NCBI RefSeq assembly: GCF_024807615.1
Contig: NZ_JANUCJ010000006.1
Location: forward strand, 60,737 to 124,736
Length of the DNA: 64,000 nucleotides
Direction of reading: 5' to 3'
DNA from: Tsukamurella ocularis
Lineage (GTDB): Bacteria; Actinomycetota; Actinomycetes; Mycobacteriales; Mycobacteriaceae
A program made the translations under genes and the position numbers. This document shows, in pieces, positions 32,002-40,489 of this stretch (positions are counted from its first letter, which is position 1; every line of letters starts with the position of its first letter). The notes beneath the pieces were generated by a model. The model did not search any database. It was given only the letters and a program-made list of their open reading frames with translations, and had not been told where the DNA came from.

Positions 32002-32976
32002 CGGCGCGGGCGCGGTGCCGGCGCCGAAGGGGCTGCCGCCCAGCTTCTCCCGGCCGTGCGGAGTGAACCAGTTCTGCAGGTCCGGCCCCTTCGGTACGAT
32101 GCCCGACGGGTTGATGTCGCGGTGCACCTCGTAGTAGTGCCGCTTGATGTGGTCGAAGTGCGTGGAATCGCCGAAGCCCGGCGTCTGGAACAGGTCCCGC
32201 GCGTAGGCCCACAGCACCGGCATCTCGCTGAGCTTCGACCGGTTGCACTTGAAGTGACCGTGGTAGACCGGATCGAACCGGGCCAGCGTGGTGAACAGCC
32301 GCACATCAGCCTCCGTGATGGTGTCGCCCACCAGGTACCGCTGCGTGGCGAGGCGCTCGGAGAGCCAGTCGAGCCGGGAGAAGAGCTGGTCGTACGCAGC
32401 GACGTAGGACTCCTGCGAGCCGGCGAAGCCGCAGCGGTAGACGCCGTTGTTGACGTCGCGGTAGACCAGCTTGTTCACCTCGTCGATCTCCCCGCGCAGA
32501 TCCTCGGGGTAGAGCTGCGGCGCTCCGGGCCGATGGAAGTCGGTCCACTCGAGCGAGAAGTCGATGGTGATCTGCGGGAAGTCGTTGGTGACGACGGCAC
32601 CCGTCGGGACGTCGACGATCGCAGGCACCGTGATGCCCTTCGGGTAGTCGGGGACGCGCGTGAAATAGGCGTCCTGCAGACGCGGGATCTGCAGCACCGG
32701 ATCGAGGCCGCCGGGATCGAGGTCGAAGGTCCACGACCGCTTGTCGTGCGTGGGGCCGGCGATGCCGAGGGAGATCGCGTCCTCAAGACCCAACAGCCGC
32801 CGCACGATGATGGTGCGGGTGGCCCAGGGGCAGGCGTACGAAGCGACGAGCCGGTACCGGCCCGGCTCTACGGGATAGCCGTCGCGACCATCCCGGGTGA
32901 TGCGGGTCTCGATGTACCGGGTGTCGCGCTCGTACGGCTGATTCTCGGTGACGTAGCTGCCCTGTTCCTCGCTCAT
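31981..32976 (-). CDS. Xi-class glutathione-S-transferase-like (glutathionyl-hydroquinone-type) reductase
   Basis: About 331 residues from the ATG at 32976 (MSEEQGSYVTE). The active-site Cys is in LVASYACPWATRTIIVRRL, followed by the thioredoxin-like domain (VPAIVDVPTGAVVTNDFPQI) and the helical domain (YLVGDTITEADVRLFTTLAR). Xi-class enzymes reduce glutathionyl-hydroquinones; actinobacteria lack glutathione, so a mycothiol conjugate is the likely substrate (inference). It converges on the OYE gene with 21 bp overlap. Confidence 0.85.
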   Translation of the reverse strand: MSEEQGSYVTENQPYERDTRYIETRITRDGRDGYPVEPGRYRLVASYACPWATRTIIVRRLLGLEDAISLGIAGPTHDKRSWTFDLDPGGLDPVLQIPRLQDAYFTRVPDYPKGITVPAIVDVPTGAVVTNDFPQITIDFSLEWTDFHRPGAPQLYPEDLRGEIDEVNKLVYRDVNNGVYRCGFAGSQESYVAAYDQLFSRLDWLSERLATQRYLVGDTITEADVRLFTTLARFDPVYHGHFKCNRSKLSEMPVLWAYARDLFQTPGFGDSTHFDHIKRHYYEVHRDINPSGIVPKGPDLQNWFTPHGREKLGGSPFGAGTAPAPLPIPAG

Positions 32977-33123
32977 GCCATCAAGGGTAGTGACGCCCGC
33001 GGGGTAACGTCGAGTGATCGTTACCCGACACAACCATTGCCCGCCGGTAGAGCCTGCGTCGATCTCCCGCAGGACACCCCGGAGCCGCTGGACCCGATCC
33101 CGGCCCAGGTCGCCGACTAGTCG

Positions 33124-33621
33124 TCAGCCCTGCGCTGCCGCCCACACCTCGACGCGGGCAGCGCTCTCCTCGTCGCTGAGGTCCTCGACGCGGGTCATGA
33201 TCGACCAGCGCACGCCGAACGGATCACGGATGCTGGCGAACCGGTCGCCGGAGACGAAGTTCGCCACCGGCTCCCGAACCGTCGCACCCGCGGCCTCAGC
33301 GCGCGCGACCACGTCATCGACGCTGCTGCAGTACAGCCCCAGCGAGTAGCAGTCGGCGTCGCCGTCGGGCATGGGAACGAGGCCGAACTGCGGGTTGGGC
33401 TCAGCCAGCTGGAGGCGCCCGTTGCCGAAGTCGAGCTCCGCGTGGACGACGACGCCGCCCATCTCCGTGACGCCGAGCGAGCGGGCCCCGAACACCGCGG
33501 TGTAGAAGTCGATCGCGGCCTTCGCGTTCGGGATCGCGAGGAAGGGCGTCAGCGAGGAGAAGGAGTGCGGGACGCCGTCGGTCGTGTGTGCACCGCTCGC
33601 GGCGGTGATGTTCTCTGTCAT
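33124..33621 (-). CDS. VOC-family (glyoxalase / bleomycin-resistance fold) protein
   Basis: About 165 residues from the ATG at 33621. Two VOC beta-alpha-beta-beta-beta modules are visible (LTPFLAIPNAKAAIDFYTAV; SLGLYCSSVDDVVARAEAAG), and it ends with FASIRDPFGVRWSIMTRVED, the PhnB-like signature. The role is unknown: the fold covers dioxygenases, isomerases and drug-binding proteins. It is divergent from the AraC-type gene, 74 bp away, which may control it. Confidence 0.8.
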   Translation of the reverse strand: MTENITAASGAHTTDGVPHSFSSLTPFLAIPNAKAAIDFYTAVFGARSLGVTEMGGVVVHAELDFGNGRLQLAEPNPQFGLVPMPDGDADCYSLGLYCSSVDDVVARAEAAGATVREPVANFVSGDRFASIRDPFGVRWSIMTRVEDLSDEESAARVEVWAAAQG

Positions 33622-33695
33622 GCCCGTAACGCTACGAGCGGCGGCCGCCCCGCTGATTGAACATTCGCGACAGACGTCGGGCCTACGATCGATCC

Positions 33696-34459
33696 GTGAA
33701 CCCCCGCGGCATTCTCTACCCGGCGCAGTTGCCCACCTTCGAGCGCCGGGCGGCCTCCCCCGCCGCGGACCAGCTGGTGCGCTGGTTCTGGATCTCGCAG
33801 TGGGAGATCGCACCCGGCCGCACGTCCCGGCAGATGTACTGGCCTTCCCCGCCCTCAACCTCGTGGTCGAGCCCGACCTCGTCGGGCTCGCGGGCGCGAC
33901 CACGGAGCGCTCGCACCGCGATCTCGTCGGCACCGGGTGGGCCGTCGGCGCGCTGCTGCGGCCCGCGGCGACGCCGGCCGTGACCGACGACGCTCGCGCA
34001 ATCCTGGACGCCTATCCCGCCGTCGACGCCCCTGAGTTGCACGAGGCCGTCGCCGCGGCGATGCGCCGCGGGGACCTCGCAGGCGCGTGCGTCGCGGTCG
34101 AATCCTGGCTCACCGCACGGGTTCCGACGGTGTCCGACGACGCCGAGCTCGCCAATCGCCTGGTCGTGGCCATTGAGGAGGACGAGGATATCCTCACTGT
34201 CGAGGACGCGGCGGCGGCGATCGGCGTCTCGCCGCGGACGGCGCAGCGACTCACCCGCCGGTTCGTGGGGCTGACGCCGCTCGCGCTGATCCACCGCCGA
34301 CGGCTGCAGCACGCGGCGCACCTGGTGAGCACGGAACCGCAGACGTCGATCGCCGCCATCGCCGCGGACCTGAGCTATGCCGACCAGTCGCACCTCGTCC
34401 GGGACTTCCGCAAAGTCCTCGGCTTCACGCCCGGCGGCTACCGCCGGACCGCGCAGTGA
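33696..34459 (+). pseudogene. AraC family regulator interrupted by a -1 frameshift
   Basis: The N-terminal part starts at GTG 33696 (PRGILYPAQLPTFERRAASP, then LVRWFWISQWEIAPG). Near 33820-33836 the homology passes to another frame (VLAFPALNLVVEPDLVGLAG) and continues to the AraC helix-turn-helices (LTVEDAAAAIGVSPRTAQRL; IAAIAADLSYADQSHLVRDF). The span is 764 bp; one added base gives a 254-residue AraC protein. Candidate losses are a C in the CCC at 33826-33828 or a G after CAG at 33831-33833. It could be true decay or a sequencing error. Confidence 0.8.
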
Positions 34460-34723
34460 TCAGTCCTTGCGAGTCACCCTGTCGGCGACTCCGTCCGACG
34501 CCGCTCTCGCCGTATCGAGGTTCTCGCTCGCCAGCTTGACGCCCTCAGCAGTCGCCTCCGTGGCGATGTCCGCCGCGCTGGTGGCGATCCGGCTGATGCC
34601 GCCTTTCAGGTCACCCGTGAGCACCTCCCCGGCGCCCTCGACGATCTCGCCGGACTTGCGGACCGAGTCCGCCGCGATCTTGGTGACCGCCTCGATGTTC
34701 TCCCGGATCAGCTTGCCGATCAT
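34460..34723 (-). CDS. Small helical protein of unknown function
   Basis: 87 residues, all predicted helical with a repeating small-residue pattern (VTKIAADSVRKSGEIVEGAG; GISRIATSAADIATEATAEG). It resembles short amphipathic stress-type proteins but no family is recognised. It follows eutC by 25 bp on the same strand, so it may be the last gene of the ethanolamine operon. Its stop abuts the stop of the AraC gene. Confidence 0.55.
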   Translation of the reverse strand: MIGKLIRENIEAVTKIAADSVRKSGEIVEGAGEVLTGDLKGGISRIATSAADIATEATAEGVKLASENLDTARAASDGVADRVTRKD

Positions 34724-34748
34724 GGCGCTCTCCTTCGCTCCGCTGAGC

Positions 34749-35567
34749 TCAGCCTAGTCCGCGCAGGTCAGAGGCATCCAGTTCCGCGCGAGAGGTGTCC
34801 TTGAGATCGACGCCGGAACGGCCCAGCCGCCGGGCCCCGACGACGAGGCTCGCCGCGATGCGGGCGGCGTCGGTGTAGCCGAGCCCCTCCGGCGGGTGGA
34901 TGTTGGAGATGCAGTTGCGATGCGCGTCGGTAACGCCCGCGCCGAAGTCGTCGGGGTCGGCGCGGTGGGTCAGGTAGATGCCGAGACTGTCGGCGACGGA
35001 CAGGCCGGGGCGCTCGCCGATGAGCACCAGCAAAGTGCGCACGCCGAGCGCCCGCGCCACGTGATCCCCCAGCGCGACACGCGACTGCGTGGCGATGATC
35101 GGTGGCGAGACGGTGACGTCGGGCGGTAGTGCGGCGAGGATCGCGGCGGCCAATGCGACGCCGTGGTCGGTGAGGGCGCGGGGCGAGAGCCCGTCCGCCA
35201 GGACGAGGGCGACGTCGGCGGCACCGTCGGACACCGTCGGGAGGTCGGACAGGTCAGCGGGCTCGCGGCCCAGGTCGGGGCGGCGGAGGTACTCGCCCCG
35301 ATCGGCGGCGCGACTGGTGACGACGGCGGGTTCGCCGAGTCCCAGGTCTCTGGCACGGGCGACGAGGTCGTCGGCGTCGAGCGGCTGGTGGACTGCATCG
35401 CGCGCCGCGGCGTGCGCGGCGGCGAACTCGAGGACGCGACGCGTGGGCAGCGCATCGCCGGTGCGCCCCAGCCCGATCCGCGACTGGGTCGTCGTGCGCA
35501 GGGCGTCCCAGAAGGCACCGTCCGCGGGCCGACGCTCGGTACCGCCCGAACGCTCGGGCGCGCTCAC
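34749..35567 (-). CDS. eutC: Ethanolamine ammonia-lyase small subunit
   Basis: A 272-residue EutC. Landmarks: RTTTQSRIGLGRTGDALPTR near the N-terminus, LVLIGERPGLSVADSLGIYL, and SNIHPPEGLGYTDAARIAAS. With EutB it forms the adenosylcobalamin-dependent lyase that turns ethanolamine into acetaldehyde and ammonia. Its start overlaps the eutB stop by 4 bp. No microcompartment shell genes or EutA reactivase are in the window, so this is the simple, shell-less version. Confidence 0.95.
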   Translation of the reverse strand: MSAPERSGGTERRPADGAFWDALRTTTQSRIGLGRTGDALPTRRVLEFAAAHAAARDAVHQPLDADDLVARARDLGLGEPAVVTSRAADRGEYLRRPDLGREPADLSDLPTVSDGAADVALVLADGLSPRALTDHGVALAAAILAALPPDVTVSPPIIATQSRVALGDHVARALGVRTLLVLIGERPGLSVADSLGIYLTHRADPDDFGAGVTDAHRNCISNIHPPEGLGYTDAARIAASLVVGARRLGRSGVDLKDTSRAELDASDLRGLG

Positions 35568-36979
35568 CGAGAGACCCCTGCTGCGAGCTCGCGCAGCGGA
35601 GACGCCTCGACGGCCACATCACGGAGGCCGCCGGCCTCGTCGGTCATGCCCTGCCGCGCGAGCCAGGCGTCGAACTCCGGCGCGGGCCGCAGCCCGAGTG
35701 CGCGGCGCACGTAGAGCGCATCGTGGAAGGCGAGCGACTGATAGCCGAGCATCACGTCGTCGGCGCCGGGCACCGTGATGACGAACGACACCCCCGCCAC
35801 GGCGAGCAGCGTGAGCAGGTCGTCCATGTCGTCCTGGTCGGCCTCGGCGTGGTTGGTGTAGCAGACGTCGACGCCCATCGGCAGGCCCAGGAGCTTGCCG
35901 CAGAAGTGGTCCTCGAGACCGGCGCGCGTGATCTGCTTGCCGTCGTAGAGGTACTCGGGACCGATGAAGCCCACCACGGTATTGACCAGTAGCGGGTCGA
36001 GGTGCCGGGCCACGGCATAGGCGCGGGTCTCGAGGGTCTGCTGGTCGACGGGCGCGCCGTCGGTGCCGAGGTGGGTGCCGGACGAGAGCGCGGAGCCCTG
36101 GCCGGTCTCCAGATACATGACGTTGTTCCCGACGGTGCCGCGCCCCAACTCGCGCGCGGCGGCATTGGCCTCGTCCAACAGCGAGATCGTCACGCCGAAA
36201 GCGGAGTTCGCTCCCTCGGTGCCGGCGATCGACTGGAAGACCAGGTCGACCGGGGCGCCCTGCTCGATGAGCCCGAGCGTGGTGGTGACGTGGCTGAGCA
36301 CGCACGACTGGGTCGGGATGTCGAAGCGCGTGCGGACCTCGTCGAGCAGGTGCAGGAGGTCGGAAGTCGCGTGCGGCGAGTCGGTGGCGGGGTTGATGCC
36401 GATCACCGCGTCGCCACAGCCGAGCAGGAGGCCGTCGAGGGTGGCGGCGGCGATGCCGCGCGGGTCGTCTGTCGGGTGGTTCGGCTGCAGGCGCGTGGCG
36501 AGCGTGCCCGGCAGGCCGACCGTCGTCCGAAAGCCTGCGATGACCCGGACCGCCCGCGCCACGGCGATGAGGTCCTGGTTGCGCATCAGCTTGCTGACCG
36601 CCGCCACCATCTCCGGGGTGAGGGCCGGGCCGAGCGCGGCGAGCCGGGCACCGGCATCGTCGGCCACGGAGATCCGCAGGAGGAGGTCCCGGAGGTCCCC
36701 GACGGTGAGGTGCGCGATCGGCGCGAAGGCCGCCCGGTCGTGGCTGTCGATGATGAGGCGCGTGACCTCGTCGGACTCGTACGGCACGACGAGCTCCTCG
36801 AGGAGTGCCGTGAGCGGGACGTCGGCGAGGGCCCACTTCGCGGCGGCCCGCTCGGCGTCGGAGGCCGCCGCGCAGCCGGCGAGCTGGTCGCCGGAGCGCA
36901 GCGGCGTGGCCTTCGCCAGCAGGTCCGCCATCGAGGTGAAGGTGAAGGTCTCCCCGCGCACGGATTGGCTGCGGATCAT
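35564..36979 (-). CDS. eutB: Ethanolamine ammonia-lyase large subunit
   Basis: A 471-residue catalytic TIM-barrel subunit. Signatures include RNQDLIAVARAVRVIAGFRT, LDGLLLGCGDAVIGINPATD, FQSIAGTEGANSAFGVTI, and CGKLLGLPMGVDVCYTNHAE. It performs the B12 radical deamination of ethanolamine. It lies 25 bp after the exported phosphatase gene and overlaps eutC. No cobalamin riboswitch was recognised upstream of the operon. Confidence 0.96.
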   Translation of the reverse strand: MIRSQSVRGETFTFTSMADLLAKATPLRSGDQLAGCAAASDAERAAAKWALADVPLTALLEELVVPYESDEVTRLIIDSHDRAAFAPIAHLTVGDLRDLLLRISVADDAGARLAALGPALTPEMVAAVSKLMRNQDLIAVARAVRVIAGFRTTVGLPGTLATRLQPNHPTDDPRGIAAATLDGLLLGCGDAVIGINPATDSPHATSDLLHLLDEVRTRFDIPTQSCVLSHVTTTLGLIEQGAPVDLVFQSIAGTEGANSAFGVTISLLDEANAAARELGRGTVGNNVMYLETGQGSALSSGTHLGTDGAPVDQQTLETRAYAVARHLDPLLVNTVVGFIGPEYLYDGKQITRAGLEDHFCGKLLGLPMGVDVCYTNHAEADQDDMDDLLTLLAVAGVSFVITVPGADDVMLGYQSLAFHDALYVRRALGLRPAPEFDAWLARQGMTDEAGGLRDVAVEASPLRELAAGVSR

Positions 36980-37004
36980 GATTGCTCCGTTCGTGAGGTG
37001 GCTT

Positions 37005-38267
37005 CTAGTAGACGGTATCCGCGACGGAGCCCAGCGGGGCGCCGTCGGCGCCGCGGACCGGCACCTTCGCCCCGGCGGCGTCGGTGCCCGCGGTCGCGCA
37101 CGCGTAGGGCTTCGCCTGCGGCTTGGGCTCGATGAACATGGGGTTCACGAGCCACTTGTCGTCCGCGTCGGCGTACGCCGTGCACATCAGCTCGGGAACG
37201 TTGCGGTTGATCACCAGGCGCAGGCCGGTCGCGTCGCCGAGGAAGGTGATGTCGGTGACCGAGTCGCCGGCGGAGAGCACCTGCCGACGGTCCGCGGGCG
37301 CCTGCTGCCAGGCCGCCGCCCCCGTGATGCCCAGGACCTCCTGGTTGACCAGGCAGCGCTTGCCGTCGATGTAGTTGATCATCGAGTCGTCGCCGTCGGG
37401 GACGTCTCCGCAGCCGCGCAGATGCGGGGCGATCTTCCCGTCCGCGACGACGGGGCGGATGCCGATCAGTTTGTCCGGCGCGAGGCCCACCTCGGGCGCC
37501 CAGGCCCGGACCACCGGCTGCGCCGACGCGGAGATGATCCGGACGTCGAAGCCATTGGTGACGAGCGTCCCGATGAGGTCCTTGATCTGCGCGTAATAGC
37601 GCACCCAGGCGGCGACCTCGGTGGTGCCGACGCGCTGCTTCGCGCCCTCGGCCGCGGCCAGCGCCTCCGTGCGGGCGGTCTTCGCGAAGTCCTCGATCTC
37701 GGCCTCGGTGTAGCCGGCCATGAGCTGGACGACCCACGCGTACGCGGGCTCCATGCGACGGTGGTCGAAGCCGGCGAAGGCGGGCTTCCCGCCGATCTCC
37801 GCATCGTCGACCACGGCGACGAGCGCGTCCGCACAGCGGGTGTCGCGATCGGTGGGCAGCGGTGCGCCCGGGGCCGCGAGCGTGGTCGGGCACGCCTCCG
37901 CGAGGGCCTGCGCCGCCTCGGGGACGAGGTAGCGGCTGGTCGTGCGCCAGTCGCCGTTCGCGGGCTGCCGGATCTTGCCGGTGCGGATCATCCAGTACGC
38001 GGTCGCGGAGCCGATGTCGTTGCGCACCACGGTGTTGTCCCAGTCGAACAGGGCGACGGGGGCGGCGCCGTCGTGGGCGGCGCCGCAGTGACCGCGCTCG
38101 GCGATCAGCTTCTGCAGACGGTCGTGGTTGTCGCCGTACCAGCCCGCGTCCGGGGCGAGTGCGCGGCACTCGCCGGCCTTGTCCTGCGTTTCGTTCGTGG
38201 TGCAGGCCGCGATCGGGGCGAGCGCCAGGAGGGCGGCGGCGGTGACGGCCGCGCGGATCCGCCTCAC
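37005..38267 (-). CDS. Exported HAD phosphatase lipoprotein (phosphorylcholine phosphatase-like)
   Basis: About 420 residues starting at GTG 38267, overlapping the permease stop. The signal peptide has a lipobox-like LALAPIAAC. The HAD core has VALFDWDNTVVRNDIG (DxDxT), IISASAQPVV, and QVLSAGDSVTDITFLGDA. It resembles Pseudomonas phosphorylcholine phosphatase, which acts on phosphocholine and phosphoethanolamine. Sitting between an ethanolamine permease gene and eutBC, it probably frees ethanolamine outside the membrane for uptake. The substrate is inferred from context. Confidence 0.8.
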   Translation of the reverse strand: MRRIRAAVTAAALLALAPIAACTTNETQDKAGECRALAPDAGWYGDNHDRLQKLIAERGHCGAAHDGAAPVALFDWDNTVVRNDIGSATAYWMIRTGKIRQPANGDWRTTSRYLVPEAAQALAEACPTTLAAPGAPLPTDRDTRCADALVAVVDDAEIGGKPAFAGFDHRRMEPAYAWVVQLMAGYTEAEIEDFAKTARTEALAAAEGAKQRVGTTEVAAWVRYYAQIKDLIGTLVTNGFDVRIISASAQPVVRAWAPEVGLAPDKLIGIRPVVADGKIAPHLRGCGDVPDGDDSMINYIDGKRCLVNQEVLGITGAAAWQQAPADRRQVLSAGDSVTDITFLGDATGLRLVINRNVPELMCTAYADADDKWLVNPMFIEPKPQAKPYACATAGTDAAGAKVPVRGADGAPLGSVADTVY

Positions 38268-39709
38268 TTCAGGTCCCGCTCGGCGTCGGCGAGGGCGGCG
38301 AACTCTTCGTCGGGCGAGTTGGCCACCAGATGGTGGCGGCTGTACACGCCGAAGTAGACGAGGAAGGCGGCGAACGCCGCGAGGGTCAGTCCCGCCGCCG
38401 TCGGGTCGACGAGGAACGTCGCGACCACGGCGGCGCAGGCGATTACGAGAGCGAACGAGGTGGTGACGGTGCCACCCGGGGTGCGGTATGGGCGCGGCAT
38501 GTCGGGCTCGCGCCGGCGGAGCACGATGTGGCTGATCATCATGAGCACGTAGCTCACAGCGGCGCCGAAGACGGCCATGTTGAGCAGCATCGGGCCCTCG
38601 CCGGTGAGCGACAGCGCGAAGCCGATCGCCCCGGGAACGATCAGAGCGAGCACCGGCGCCTTGCGGGCGTTGGTGACCGAGAGGCTCTTGGGGAGGTAGC
38701 CGGCGCGCGAGAGCGCGAAGGTCTGACGAGAGTAGGCGTACATGATGGAGAAGAAGCTCGCGACCAGGCCGGCCAGGCCGATGTAGTTGACCACCTTCGC
38801 GGCGGTGCCGTCGCCCAATGCCTCCACGAGCGGGTTGCCCGACGCGGCCATGGCGTTCGCGCCGACGGCGCCGGGGGCGAGCAAGAAGACCGTCGCGCCG
38901 GTCACGACGAGGATGAGCATCGCGACGATGATGCCGCGGGGCACGTTCTTCTCGGGCTCGCGCGCCTCCTCTGCGGCGAGCGGGACGCCCTCGATGGCGA
39001 GGAAGAACCAGATCGCGAAGGGCACGGCGGCCCAGATGCCGAGGTAGCCGAACGGGAGCCAGCTGGAGGCACCCGTGGCATCGGTGACGGCGATGTCGGT
39101 GAGCTTGTGGGCGTCGAACTTCCCGATGGCGAAGACCGCGAAGACCACCAGGCCCACCAGCGCGATCGCGGTGATCACGAACATCGCCTTGAGCGCCTCG
39201 CCGGCGCCCGTCAGGTGGATGCCGATGAAGAGCGCGTAGACGAACAGGTACACCCACCAGCCGTCGGTGATCCCGAACAAGTTGAGAGATTCGACGTACG
39301 AGCCGATGAACGTCGCGATGGCGGCGGGCGCGATCGAGTACTCGATGAGGATCGCGATGCCGGTGGCGTAGCCGCCCCAGGGCCCCATCGCGCGGCGCGC
39401 GAAGGTGTAGCCGCCGCCTGCCGCGGGCAGCGCCGAGGACATCTCTGCCATGCCGAGGACCATCGCGAGGTACATGCCGGCGATGATCACCGCGGCGATC
39501 GCGAGGCCGCCCCAGCCGCCCTGTGCGAGCCCGTTGTTCCAGCCAGCGTAATCGCCGGAGATCACGTAGCTCACGCCCAGGCCCGCCAGCAGCACCCAGC
39601 CGGCGGAACCCGACCGGAGGGTGCGTTTGGCGAGGTAGTCGTCGGACTCGATGGTGGCGTCCACCCCGTCGTGGTGGAGCTGGTTCGGCGCCTGGCGCTC
39701 GGTACTCAT
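38264..39709 (-). CDS. eat: Ethanolamine permease
   Basis: A 481-residue APC-family transporter with about 12 membrane segments. Landmarks: GVSYVISGDYAGWNNGLAQG near the first helix, EMSSALPAAGGGYTFARRAM, and IGLAGLVASFFSIMYAYSRQ, which match the ethanolamine permease family. It is the first gene of the operon eat - phosphatase - eutB - eutC. The next gene starts inside its stop codon (GTGA overlap). Confidence 0.88.
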   Translation of the reverse strand: MSTERQAPNQLHHDGVDATIESDDYLAKRTLRSGSAGWVLLAGLGVSYVISGDYAGWNNGLAQGGWGGLAIAAVIIAGMYLAMVLGMAEMSSALPAAGGGYTFARRAMGPWGGYATGIAILIEYSIAPAAIATFIGSYVESLNLFGITDGWWVYLFVYALFIGIHLTGAGEALKAMFVITAIALVGLVVFAVFAIGKFDAHKLTDIAVTDATGASSWLPFGYLGIWAAVPFAIWFFLAIEGVPLAAEEAREPEKNVPRGIIVAMLILVVTGATVFLLAPGAVGANAMAASGNPLVEALGDGTAAKVVNYIGLAGLVASFFSIMYAYSRQTFALSRAGYLPKSLSVTNARKAPVLALIVPGAIGFALSLTGEGPMLLNMAVFGAAVSYVLMMISHIVLRRREPDMPRPYRTPGGTVTTSFALVIACAAVVATFLVDPTAAGLTLAAFAAFLVYFGVYSRHHLVANSPDEEFAALADAERDLK

Positions 39710-39773
39710 GTGGGCCTCCTGATCACGGTCGATCCTGTTCCCGGCGTGTTTCCGGAATCGGATCGGCGTGTTT

Positions 39774-39794
39774 CACCGACGGGTCTTGTCGGTG
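39774..39794 (-). terminator. Hairpin between the TetR gene and the ethanolamine operon
   Basis: CACCGAC / GTCGGTG, a perfect 7-bp stem with a 7-nt loop, 12 bp after the TetR stop and about 65 bp before the permease ATG. It may end the TetR transcript or serve as an operator for the ethanolamine operon; the sequence cannot separate these. Confidence 0.4.
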
Positions 39795-39806
39795 TGATCT
39801 GGAACA

Positions 39807-40424
39807 CTACGAGTCAAGAGTTGCAGCAGGGTTGCAGCGCAGGTCGAGGACCGCGGGGGCCACCCAGCGGTGTAGGTACTCGCGCAGCTCGTCCTGCGTT
39901 CGGGGCGGGTCGCCCGGGGAGATGAAGAAGGACTGCATGATGCGCAGCTGGAACTCGACGAGTTCGCGCAGCCGCGCCTCGTCGTAGCCGTGGGCGGGCC
40001 AGTCGACGTCGAAGCGTTGGATCATGGTCATTCCGAAGGCCATGGCCTGGCCGGAGGCGATCGCCTCGGCGTGCGAGTACTCCCCCGCCAGCATGAGCCG
40101 CAGATGCGGGGCGCGTGGCACCTGATCGAGAGTGAAGATGATCCCTTCGACAACAGCGTCGGCAGGGTCGCCGATGCCGCGCAGGTGCGCGGCGAGCCTG
40201 TCGAGGAAGGCGCCGACCGCCTGCACGGCCGCGGCCTGGAGCAGCGCGTCGACCGTCGGGAAGTACCGGTAGACGGTCTGCCGGATCACGCCCAGCGCGT
40301 CGGCGACCTCCGCGATCGACGTGGTGCCGCGCTCGCCGATGAGTTCGACCGCGGCGGCCACGATGCGCACAGCAGCCTCGTCGTCGCCGGCCGGCGGCGT
40401 TCCGCCCCATCCCCTGCGTACCAT
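39807..40424 (-). CDS. TetR family regulator
   Basis: 205 residues. The helix-turn-helix is VRIVAAAVELIGERGTTSIA and VADALGVIRQTVYRYFPTVD. The C-terminal domain is of the mycobacterial type (HLRLMLAGEYSHAEAIASG). It is divergent from a metal-dependent hydrolase gene with a 12-bp palindrome between them, so it likely represses that gene and itself. It could also affect the downstream ethanolamine operon by read-through. Confidence 0.82.
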   Translation of the reverse strand: MVRRGWGGTPPAGDDEAAVRIVAAAVELIGERGTTSIAEVADALGVIRQTVYRYFPTVDALLQAAAVQAVGAFLDRLAAHLRGIGDPADAVVEGIIFTLDQVPRAPHLRLMLAGEYSHAEAIASGQAMAFGMTMIQRFDVDWPAHGYDEARLRELVEFQLRIMQSFFISPGDPPRTQDELREYLHRWVAPAVLDLRCNPAATLDS

Positions 40425-40460
40425 CGCCCCAGGCTACAGCTTCGCGCGTTCGCATCATAC

Positions 40461-40472
40461 AGAACGTGTTCT
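40461..40472. promoter_or_regulatory. Operator-like palindrome between the TetR gene and the hydrolase gene
   Basis: AGAACGTGTTCT has AGAAC / GTTCT arms around two bases. It resembles the TnnAACnnGTTnnA motif described for the TetR-family regulator KstR (first base differs). It lies 37 bp before the TetR ATG and 18 bp before the hydrolase ATG. It may be the site of the adjacent TetR protein rather than KstR. Confidence 0.5.
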
Positions 40473-40489
40473 ATGTGTATGTTCACCTC

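Noticed and set aside
33014..33120. Short plus-strand frame ending at 33120 with coding-like residues (DLPQDTPEPLDPIPAQVAD)
   Set aside because: No convincing start or ribosome site and no recognisable family; could be chance or a scrap of a lost gene, not enough to annotate.
37005..39257. A 750-codon frame joining permease-region sequence to the phosphatase
   Set aside because: The upstream half is a wrong-frame reading of the permease gene; a GTG at 38267 followed by a lipoprotein signal peptide is the right start.
39710..39806. Cobalamin riboswitch before the ethanolamine operon
   Set aside because: The leader is too short, and no B12-box-like sequence was seen.
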